Source: Tridacna crocea (lineage: Eukaryota > Mollusca > Bivalvia > Cardiida > Cardiidae). Taken from it: a stretch of 64,000 nt of DNA. Made by a program: the position numbers and the translations under genes. The stretch is from assembly GCA_943736015.1 (NCBI GenBank), contig OX031070.1, positions 42,060,173 through 42,124,172 on the forward strand. Direction: 5' to 3'. The notes under the pieces were generated by a model. That model saw only the letters and a program-made list of their open reading frames with translations. It searched no databases and was not told where the DNA came from. Below, in pieces: positions 45,801-57,800 of the stretch; within the stretch, counting starts at the first letter, position 1, and each line of letters opens with the position of its first letter.

Positions 45801-48800
45801 AAAATTGAAACTTTACTTCATACTGGTTACTAGCATTTTCACCTTTTCCCACAATGTTTTCAGAAGGCTTCTTCATCTGGGTTGTAAAAATCAGGTATCA
45901 TTTAGTAAAGCATTAAAATGTAACTTATATCACCATAAACAGAACTTTTCATTTTTTTCTTAAGGATGAGCCAGTGATGAGCTTTTACGGAGTATTTGAC
46001 GGACATGCTGGTACGGACGCATCCTTATTTACCTCAAAACAAATCCATCGAAATCTTGTCCATTATGGTTGTTTGGACAAAAACCCTGCAGAGGCACTTC
46101 GATCTGCATTTAGAGTGACAGATGAACAATTCATTCCAAAAGCTAAGAGAGAGGTGAGTTGTTTTGAGCCATTCATAGCTTTTCTTATATAGGCTGTCGC
46201 TTCAATGCCTGAAGGCCAATTGCCCTTTCTGTAAACACGAGTTTGGCAACCCCCCCCCCCCCCTTTTAGTAGCTAGTAACACGCTATATTGGTTGTCAAG
46301 CCTGTCAAGCTAACCAAAAATTGTGTATGACTTTTTGTTTACATGACCCCCAATGCTGCGTTTTCATTGGCCGATAAGACACTAGTAGAACTGTCAATCA
46401 AAATTGGCAGAAAGGTCAATTATCTTACGAAGTCGAAAAAGTTGCTGACAGCAAATTAATTGTGACTCAATTGGTGGTTATGAAAGGTTTAAAAAAACCT
46501 TTGCGGAGAAAGAAGAACATGACAGTAAATAGCATTTTGTCCTTTTCGCACACTGGAACATCTTCGCAAGCCAAGGGTGACGATCCACTACACTACTCTA
46601 CACTTGACAGATCAAGCTTGATTTCGACATTCCCCCATACGCATTTTGATTGGTTGCAGCCAACTCTAACTGCAAGAAATCAAATCGCTTGTAGCATTTC
46701 ATCTTTGATAAAAATAGAAAAAGGTCCCAACCTTTCAGATAAAAATAGAAGGTAAACATGAATACCTCCGTGGATATATGCAGGATCTGTAATGATTTAT
46801 TACCAAAAAAGACATAAATGAATAATATTTACAGAAAGTTTCAGTGTGACCAATCAATTATCAGAGGTTTTAGTCTGTATCCAAGCACCTGACCATGGAG
46901 TGTCGAAGTACGTTTGTGGTCATTGCTTCATGTTGAATTATTGTATTCGTAAGCGGTTTGTAAAACGATATTTCATTGGCTATAAGAAATACTAGTATGA
47001 TGTAAAGGGCGATAATAAGCAGCATCCGATAAGAGGCGTATCGCAGAAATCTTGAATTCAGGCTCGATTCGCCAAGGTAAGATCCATGTTGTGATCGTAA
47101 CCGTGGCTCGCAAAGATGACACTGGAAGGGTCTTATTATGATATGGCCCAGGTTGTCCGTCCATCAGTCTGTCTTTCTGTCCCTCCGTCTGTCCCTCCGT
47201 TAACAAGATCATGTATGCAGAACTTCCCCTACAGTCTCTGTTGGACTAACTAAGATAACCAATGAATCTCTATGACACCTAGTTGTGCATTTGACTCTTT
47301 TTTAATTAGATGTCTTTAACCCATTACCACACAATCCCTACTTTTGACACCCTTGAGAAAGAAGCCTTTAGAAAACATTGTGGGAAAAGGAGAAAATGCT
47401 GGTAACCAGCATTTTCTCCTTTCCCACAATGTTTTCTACCCTTCACAAAACAATGTTTTCTAAAGGCTTCAGGGTCATCAGAAGCAGGGATTGTGTGGTA
47501 ATGGGTTAACTAAAGTGAAAAAGCAAGTATTATCAACATAAACTCCAGTTTCCCGAGGCACTGTTATAATGATATTCTGTACATAATAGTGCTGATATGC
47601 CATAAATTTGCATATTTCCCGATAGCTGTATGTCTAACATTTTCCTGTATTTATCATGTTTTTACCACAAAATAAAATTTTGGACTTGTCCCTATTGCAT
47701 GCTTATTTTGTTGTATCCGAGTTTAAAGCTATTTAACTCTTAACCACATGACAAGAACGTAGGCTTTTTCAAATTGAAAGCAGTTGCAGACAACAAAACA
47801 AATTAATGTGATTAAAGAATTGAAATTTGCTTTGGGAAGAGAAGTAAACATTGTGGGAAAAGGAGAAAATGCGGGTAACCAGCATTTTCTCCTTTTCCCA
47901 TAATGTTTTCAAAAGGCTTCTGTCACAGAGGTGTTGAAAGTCAGGATTGTGTGATAAAGGGTTAATATGTTACCAAACAAAAGAATTTTACACTGGTCCA
48001 AATTGAATGCATTTTCAGAGGACATAATCAGATTTAGATGAAATGATTATACTTTCCTGTGAAAGCAAAGAAAACTTTGTGGGAAAAGGAGAAAATGCTG
48101 GTAACCAGCATTTTCTCCTTTTCTACAAGGTTTTCGAAAATGTTGGTTTTTGGTAAAAAGTTAAGATGTGAAACATAGCCCGCATAACTGGGAAACAAAG
48201 TTGTTTTAAACATCACCAAGGTAACAGAATTTAGTGTTAGACTGTTTACAAGGAAAAGAAAACATTTTGAAATGTAACCCTTTGCCTCATAATCCACAGT
48301 TTTAAGAAAGTCTTTGAAAATGATGGGGGTGAAAAAGGTGAAAATGCTGCTTACCAGCATTTTCTGCTGGTTACCAGCATTTTCTCTTTTCCCACAGCAT
48401 TTTCTACCCTTCCTTAAAATTTCATATTTTCAGCCTCATTCATTTTGTTCTTTGGAAATGCATTCATTTTGGGCTAGACTGAAATTTTTTCATTTAGAAA
48501 AGAGTTACAAAGATTTCCAGTGATAAGCTAGTTTCTCTGTTTGTCACAATGCTTTTAATTCCATCTCCTCTGCTTGCTATGTGGGAACCTTAGGAGGTGG
48601 ATAATTTGCTCGGGAGACTTTGTAATTTAGGGTAATTCAAGTCATTAAAGTTCAACTATTTTCCTGACTTTTCTCCAAAGTTTATTTGCCCTTGCAGCGC
48701 TAAATAAATGAAACCCGTAATTTCCCATGATAGAAAGACTTAATCACTGCAGTTTAGATCTTTTCCTAACTCTTTACCAAATGACAACACTTTTGACCAG

Positions 48801-51800
48801 TCCAAGTCTAAAAGATTTGCATATGTCAAATTATAATGTTGCTTAACCCATTACCACACAGTCCCTACTAAGTTTGACACCCCTGAGAAAGAAGCATTTA
48901 GAAAACATTGTGCGAAAAGGAGAAAATGCTGGTAACCAGCATTTTCTCCTTTTCCCACAATGTTTTCTACCCTTCACAAAACAAAACTCAAATTTTCAGT
49001 CTCTTTTATTTTGTCGTCTGCAAATGCTTTCAATTTGGACCAGTCTAAAATATTGTTGTTTGGTAATGGGTTAACTTTTTACCAAACGACAAAATTTTGG
49101 GCTAGTGCAAATTGAGAGCATTTGTAAAATAAACTTTATTCAAAAATTTAAATTTGATTTGGGAAGGGCAGAAAACAATGTGGGAAAAGGAGGAAATGCT
49201 GGTTACCAGCATTTTCTCCTTTTCCCACAATGTTTTCAAAAGTTTTCATTCTTTAGGACACTAAAAGTCGGGATTGTGTGGTAAAGAGTTATATGGTCCT
49301 ATTTGCATACGAAAGGGTCGAAAACTTTGTAAAGAAAGAAGAAAATGTTTGTTACCAGCATTTTCTCCTTTTCCTACAATGTTTTCAAAGGGGTCAAGTA
49401 GTTCAAATTTTGCCGTGTGGTAAAGTGTTAGTAAATTAGTGGTGTTCATGGTCGTGAGGTAGAGCATCGGCCTCATAACTTAAAGGTCCCGAGTTCTATA
49501 CCCGGAAGCGGGTGTCAACTTCGGGGTTTTTCATTGGCCCACACATTCGGCGCGAGTACTTGTGTAGTTCCCAGGAAGAAGAATCGAGAGAGATTAGTAT
49601 AAGTTGGAAGAACTTGTTTGACTTTCTCAATCGATGTAAAATAAATACAATTGTATGTTTAAACTAAAATAAGGTGCATAAGGAGCAAATGGCAAGGATG
49701 CATGATGCATGGGCAATCTCGCAGAATCAAAGGTGCTGGATACTGTAAGCTCAGTTTGCATGTTATGATTTTCAGATCTTGTATTACATTTTGTGGGGTT
49801 GTTTTGTCACAGTCACTTGCTAATTTTTGTAACTTACCTTTGAAAGTAGCAATTAAGATTGTTCAATGCCTTCACCAAACAATCTCAGGCTCTAACGACC
49901 CTGAGGAAGAAATCTTCTGAAAACATTGTGGAAAAAGGAGATAATGCTGGTAAGCAGTATTTTCTACTTTTCCCACAAAGTTTTCTACTCTTCCAAAGTC
50001 AATTTTCCATTTTTTGGTGATGTTTATTTTGTCCTCTGCAAATGCTGTCAATTTGGACAAGTCAAAAATTTTGTCATTTGGTAAAGAGTTAATCCATTTT
50101 TGAACATCGCTGTGTTTCCACAACTCTATGGAAGAGGGCCTTTGAAAACATTGTTGGGAAAAAAGAGAAAATGCTGGATACCACTAGAAGACCTTCTATG
50201 AATACTCATCTATCTAGTTTGGGCATCCTGGCTACAGGACCAAACCACTTTCCGTTAATTTGAATTTCAAACTAAAGTAATCGTTTACTCTATAAAATGC
50301 TACCTGGTGCAATTCATTCAACTATGATCAGCAGTTAAGAGAAATCTGGAGCTTAAACAGGCCTGATTTTTCCTCAAACATATTGATAAAAGCCATTTTC
50401 TGATTTTTCTCCATTAGTACTTTATGGTGCGTATCACTACAATCTGCCCAATATCGGGGCTAGTGATGGGTCATATAAGACAGGTTGAATCTTCGAAGAA
50501 TATAACATGCGTCGACAACGCCCACAATGTTTTCTATAGCCACATTAAATTTTGTTACCTGCAAATGCTTCCAGTAAAGACAGTTCTAATAGTGTTGTGG
50601 TAAACAATTTGAGTTTGGCTATCTAAATATTTAGATAAGAATGTTAGACCTGTTCATTATTACATGACTCTTTACAACACCATCCCGACTTTTAACGACA
50701 CTTAGAAAGAAAACATTTGAAAACATTGTGGTAAAAGGAGAAAATGCTGGTAACCAGCATTTTCTCCTTTTCCCACAATGTTTTCTACCCTTCGCAAAAC
50801 AAATTTCAAATTTTCAGTCACTTTTGTTTGGTCGTCTGCAAATGCTTTCAATTTGGACAAACCTAAAATTTTGTAGTTTGGTAATGAGTTGAAAGAGGTT
50901 TATCTAGGATCATAAAAGCTGGAGGCATGCAATATTTAGGCTGTTATTTCTAACTGTAAAGGTCCTTATCATTAATTCATAGCTGTAATTGATAATCAAA
51001 TTACTACATAGTAGACTGGTCCTTATTTAACTCATTACCAAATGACTATATTTTAGGCTTGTCTAAATCGAAAGCATTTGCAGACGACAAAATACAAGTA
51101 ACAGAAAATTTGAAATTTGTTTTGTGAACAGTAGAAAACATTGTGAGAAAAGGAGAAAATGCTGCTTACCAGCATTTTCTCCTTTTTCCACATTGTTTTC
51201 CAAGGGCTTCTTTCTCAAGGTCTTCAAAAGTAGGGATTGTGTGTAAATGGGTTAACTCATTACCAAATGATAAAAATATATATAGGTCTAAAATGACAGT
51301 ACATTGTATTTGCAGACGACAATTAAAATGTAGTTAAAATGATGGCACTTGTTTTTGATAGAGAACAAAACATTGTTTTACAAGGAGAAAATGCTGGTCA
51401 CCAGCATTTTCTCCTTTTCCAACAATGTTTTCCAAAGGCCTTTTCCTCAGGGTCGTTAAAACTCGGGACTGTGTGGTAAAGAGTTAAAAGCATTTGCAGA
51501 CAAGAATTATTATTACAATAACTGGTGAGTCAAAAATTGAAAGTTTTTAAGGGTTGCACTTAACCCATTACTACACAATCCTGACTTTTAACGACCCTGA
51601 GAAAGAAGCCTTTTGAAAACACAATGGGAAATGGAGAAAATGCTGGTAACCAGCATTTTCTCCTTTTCCCACTGTGTTTTCTATCCTTCCCAGAACAAAT
51701 TTCAATTTTTCAGTCACCTTTATTTTGTCGTCTGCAAAAGCTTTCAATGTGGACCAGTCTAAAATTTTGTTGTTTGGTAATTAAGTTAAGCTGCCTTTCT

Positions 51801-54800
51801 TCTGATATTGCAGATTGAGATCAGGCTGCACAGAATGTGCTGTCTGATCTCGGATCTACATTGTGAAGGGTAGAAAACATTGTGGGAAAAGGAAAAAATG
51901 CTGGTTACCAGCATTTTCTCCTTTTCCCATAGTGTTTTCAAAAGGCTTCTTTCTCAGGGGCGTCAAAAGTAGGGATTGTGTGGTAATGGGTTTAAATTAA
52001 AGGCAGTATTATTACATCATGGGATGGTTTAATAAGAAGTTAACCCATTACCACACAATCCTTCCTTTCGACGACTCTGAGAAAGAACTTTGAAGCCTTT
52101 AGAAAACATTGTGGGAAAAAGGGAAAATGCTGGTAACCATTTCACAAAACAAATTTTTAAAATTTGTGATCACTTTTATTTTGTTGTCTTCCAATGCTTT
52201 CAACTTAGACAAGCCTAAGATATTGTTGTTCAATAGTGAGTTAAGTGTTAACCCTTTACCTGATATGCCAATTTGAGGCTCTTCCATATCAGCAGCAAAT
52301 AAAGATATGATGTCAAAATTATGGACAAATGAGGATACAAATATCTGATTGAGTGGAAAACATTGTGGGAAAAGGAGAAATTGCTCGCAACGAGCAATTT
52401 CTCCTTTTCCCACAATGTTTTCAAAAGCTGTCTGTTGGTGATACGTCAAAATGAGTATCTATGGAGTAAAGGGTTAAACAAGGGCCCTGCATGACAGTTT
52501 TGTATTTAAAATGATATCAGTAGAATGTCCTAGTGATAGAGTTCAAATTTGACATAATGTTGATGGGAATGAACTCTCATAATTTCAAATAAACAAAAAA
52601 ACAAGCTGTATTCTTAGTCCCAGAGGACAGACTAAAATTCTAAAATTGTGACGGAAACTGAGAACTCTTCAAGTAGAAACTGCCTGTTTCATGCCATTAC
52701 AACACAATCCCTACTTTTGTCGACCTTGGGAAAGAAGCCTTTAACTCTTTACCAAATGACAAAATTTTGGACTAGTCCAAATTGAAAGCATTTGCAGACG
52801 ACAAATTAAATGTGACAAAAGAATTCCAAGAAAACATTGTTGGAAAAGGAGAAAATGCTGGTTACCAGCATTTTCTCCTTTTCCAACAATGTTTTCAATA
52901 ACTTTCTTTCTTGGGGTCGTGAAAAGTCGGGATTGTGTGGTAAAGAGTTAAAAAACATTGTGGGAAAAGCAGAAAATGCTGGTTGACAACATATTCTCCT
53001 TTTCCCACAATGTTTTCCCTATCCTATTATGGAAAAATGTCATAATTTAAGCCACATTGACATTATCATTTGCGAAATTTTTGCTTTCTATTTGGACATG
53101 TCTAAAATAAGTCCTAACAAGTTCACAGTTTTGTGGTGATAAAGATTTGACCCATTACCACACAACCCTGAGATAGAAGCCTTTAGAAAACATTGTGGAA
53201 AAAGGAGAAAATGATGGTAACCAGCGTTTTCTCCTTTTCCCATGATGTTTTCTACCTCGCGCAAAACAAATTTTCAAATTTTTAGTCCCTTTTACTTTGT
53301 TGTCTGCAAATGCTTTCAATTTGGACAAACCTAAAATTTTGTCGTTTAGTAACGGGTTAACTCTTTCATGAACGACATATTTTTACACTAGTGCAATTTG
53401 TTAGCATTTGCAGATAGCAAAATTAATTTGACTCAAAAAATTGCTCTGTGGAAGGGTAGAAAACATAGTAGGAAAAGGAGGAAATGCTGGTTACCAACAT
53501 TTTCCTGTTTTCCCACAATATTTTCAGGAGGCTTCTTTCTCAGTGTCATGAAAGCCAGGGATTGTTTGGAAAATGGATAATCAAAATAATGTTGAGAAAG
53601 CATTTTACACTGTAAAAGGCAAACAAATTCTCAAAGGTTCTATAATTACTGGATGGTGGGGTAAGCCTGTAAGGGCCTCTTATTTCTTGGATTAGAAGTT
53701 TTTCCGCTCATTTCCAGATTTCTAATTCCCATTTAATGCTTCATTAATCACAGAATGTTGCCAGGAAGAGAGGAAACTGAGGATAAAATATAACCTTTCA
53801 ACACCAAGTCAGTTTTTTTGCAGGTTTTACCCTGTTCACAACAATCCAGTGTTTTATTATTCAAGGTTGGAAGCGCCAAGATGGGGGGTGGGACGGGTCA
53901 GGAAGGGGGAATTTTCCAAGGGGATCTGGGACGTACTCTCCAACCATTCTTAACCTTTACCCACACAACCCCAACGTTTAATGACCCTGAAAAAAAAGGC
54001 TTTTGAAAACATTGAGGGAAAAGGAGAAAATGCTGGTTACCAGCATTTTCTCCTTTTCCTACAATGTTTTCTACCCTGTTGGAAACAAATTTCAATTATT
54101 TAGTAATTATTTAGTTCATTTTTTGTCTGCAAGGGCTTTCAATCTGGACCAGTCTAAAATTATGTTATTTGATAAAGAGTTAAGAATGTTCTTTGTCTTA
54201 TCTGCAAGACTTTGAAAGTTTGAAAGTAACACAACTTCTGATTGCCAAAAGCAAAATTAATGGTTAAGCAAATCAAAAGTTGTGTTACTTTCAAACTTGA
54301 GAGAATTCTGGAGAATAAGACTGTAAGAATGTTCTTGAGAATGGTGGTGAATAAAGACCCTTATCTGAGTAGTAAGCATTGCATGTCAGAATGACTTGGA
54401 TATTTTCAGATACAACCTGTTTATCGACATAGAAAATTTTAGGCATTGATTTTGTTATGACAAAGTGTATGTAGCTCCGATTTTGTGATTTTGCATTCTG
54501 ACAACTACGCTTTTTAGCTCACCTGAGCACATAGTGCTCGGGCTGAGCTATTGTGATCAGTCGTTGTCCGTCATCCGTCCATCCGTCTGTCCATCTGTCT
54601 GTCCGTCCGTAAACAATTACTAAAAAATCTACTCCTCTGAAACCGCCCATCAGATTTCACAGATAAGGAGGAAAGTCTTTAAAAATCTTCTAGTAAGCAC
54701 TCTAGGGACCACATTTATTGCTAAGCTGAATTGAAAATTAGTTAGAATGTTTGTCTCGATAAAATCTCACATGAGTTTGCATTTAGTGCTTGTCCTGAAT

Positions 54801-57800
54801 AGAACTTTGTCATCTCACATCAGAACAACTTCAAAATTGGTATGCATGTTTGTTGCAATATTACCGAGTACTGTGTGCAGAACAGTAATTCTACCTAGTA
54901 CAGATTTTGAAAAATTTCTGTTTGATCTTCATTCTTACAGTAGTTTTTGCTTGGACAGTGTAGATCTGAGATCAGAGTGCACATTTTGTTTAGCCTGATA
55001 TTGATCTACACTTTCGCAAATGTGCTTTAATGGAGATTAACCCATTACCACACAATCCCGACTTTCGACGACCCTGAGAAAGAAGCCCTTAGAAAACATT
55101 GTGGGAAAAGGAGAAAATGCTGGTAACCAGCATTTTCTCCTTTTTCCACAATGTTTACTACTCTTTACAAAACAAAATTCAAATTTTCAGCCACTTTTCT
55201 ATTGTTGACTGCAAATGCTTTCAAATTGGATAAGCCTAAAATATTGTCGTTTGGTAATGCATTAGTAGCAGAAGGGTTTAGGTTTTCCTGAGGTTAAAAC
55301 ACGAGGCCGTTCCTTATCACTTGTAAACCAGCATGGCTTGATAATGTTCAGATAAGATCAGAGAAAGAGGCCATCCAGCAGTAATACCTGATCACGTTAT
55401 CATCAGTTGTACTTCCTGAAATTTGCACTAGAGCTCTTTAACTCTTAACCACACAATCCGTATTTTTGACGACCCTGAGAAAGAAGCCATTTTAAAACAT
55501 TGTTGGAAAAGGAGAAAATGCTGGTAACCAGCATTTTCTCCTTTTCGCACAATGTTTTCTACCTTTTACAAAACAAATTTCATATTATTAGTCACTTTTA
55601 TTTTGTCTTCTGCAAATGCTTTCAATTTGGTCCAGTCTAACATTTTGTCGTTTGGTAAAGAGTTAATGCTTTACCGTATGGTGCAGACACTAGGAAAGGA
55701 GCCTTTTTGGACACATTGTGGGAAAAGGAGAAAATGCTGGTAACCAGTATTTTCTCCTTTACCCACAATGTTTTCATCCCTTTTTAAAACAATTTGAATT
55801 TTTCATTCACATTTTTGTCGTCTGCAAATGCTTTCAATTTGTACTATGCTAAAATGTTGTTGTGTGATAGAGTTAAAAGCATCTCTGTAAATAATGGATA
55901 AATCAACACATATTAACTCTGTACCACATGTTCCTGAGTTTTAATGATACCCAGAAAGAAGGCCTTTGAAAACATGGTGGGAAAAGGAAATAATGTTGGT
56001 AACAAGCATTTTCTCATTTTCCCACAATTTTTCTTACCCATTTTACCCATTACCACACAATTCCTACTTTCGAGGATCCTGACAAAGAAGCCTTTAGAAA
56101 ATATTATGAGAAAAGGAGAAAATGCTGGTAAACAGCATTTTCTCCTTTTCCCACAATATTTATACCCTTCACAAAACAAATTTTAATTTTCAGTCACTTC
56201 ATTTTGTTTTCTGTAAGTGCTTTCAATTTTGACAAACCTAAAATATTATTGTTTAGTAAAGTGTTAAAAACAATACATACAGCTTCAACTACATCTTATT
56301 CTTTGAATTTCAAAAGGTCCAAAATTTTGTTGTTTGGTACAGAGCTATATTGAGGTTAAATCTTGTACAACACAGTATGATATTTTGACAACCCTGAGGA
56401 AAAAGCCGAAGAAAACAGTGGGGGAAAAAGAGAAAATATTATTACGCAGCATGTTCTCCTTTTCCAATAATGTTTTCTAGACTTTCTACACTATTTCAGT
56501 GTTGTTTTACTCTTTACCAAACAACAAATTTGAAAGCATAATTATGCAGAAAATAAAATAAATGTGGCTAAAAACTGAAATTTGTTATGTGAAAGGTAGA
56601 AAACATTGTGGAAGAAGGAGAAAATGTTGGTTACCAGCATTTTCTCCTTTTCCCACAATGTTTTCAGTGAGCTTTTCCCTCAAGTTCGTTGTAATTCGGG
56701 ATTGTGTGGTAAACAGTTAACTCTTTCCCAAACAAGCCCTGGTTTTTACATGTCTGCAGTACAAATCTTTAGAAAACACTGTGGGGAAAAGAAGAAATTG
56801 CTCATAACGAGCAATTTCTCCTTTTTCCAACAGTGTTTTCTAGCCTATCAAAAAACTTTCTTCCATTCTCATCCAATTCAAAATTGTCATCTGCAAACAG
56901 TTTAAGGTTGAGACAGTCTAAAATTTGTCGTTTGGGAAAAGGTTTAATAGTCCTAAACACCAAACAAACACACCCTGGACTTCATGCTGGTTCTTTTTAC
57001 TAAATATATCATTTCAGAAATGGAGAAGTGGTACAACAGGCGTGACAGCTCTTATACGTAACAATACAGCATACTTATCATGGCTTGGAGACTCGCAAGC
57101 CGTCTTAGTGAAGGATGGGAGGTGCGTTACTCACATGGACCCCCACAAACCAGAAAGAGAGGTAATCAAGTCGTTCCAGTATAATTTTAGCAGGTCTTAC
57201 CATAACTCTATACTGTACATGACAAAAAGCCTGCCTGGGTGGCTCAGTGGTGAGCTTGTCAGACTCATAACCTGGTGGTTGTGAGTTCGATACCCGGTTG
57301 AGCCGAACTTTCTTTCAGGTGTATATTCGCCTCTCACCTCTGCTGAAGCATGTGAGAAAAGTAGTCGGTGGCTTTGGAAAGAAAGTTGTGTTAGTACCGG
57401 TGTGAGATAACCAGGAAACACATATGCCTCACGGACCGCCATGATATGACCTTAGCTGTTAAAGTGGCATTAAACCCCAATACAACCAACATGACAAAAA
57501 CTGAGACTTGTCAGAATTGAAAGCATTTTCAGTAGACAAATTAACTCATTACCAAACAACAATATTTTAGACTTGTCCAAATTGAAAGTATTTGCAGACA
57601 ACAAAATATGAGAGAGTGAAAATTTGAAATTCGTTTGGTGAAGCACAGAAAACTTTGTAGGAAAAGAGGGAAATGCTGGTTACCACCAGCATTTTCTCCT
57701 TTTCCCACAATTTTTTTCTACAGGCTTCTTTCTCAGGGTTGTTTAAAGTCTGCATTGTGTAGTAAAGAGTTAAACACAGTCCTAGTGAAGTACAGAAAAC

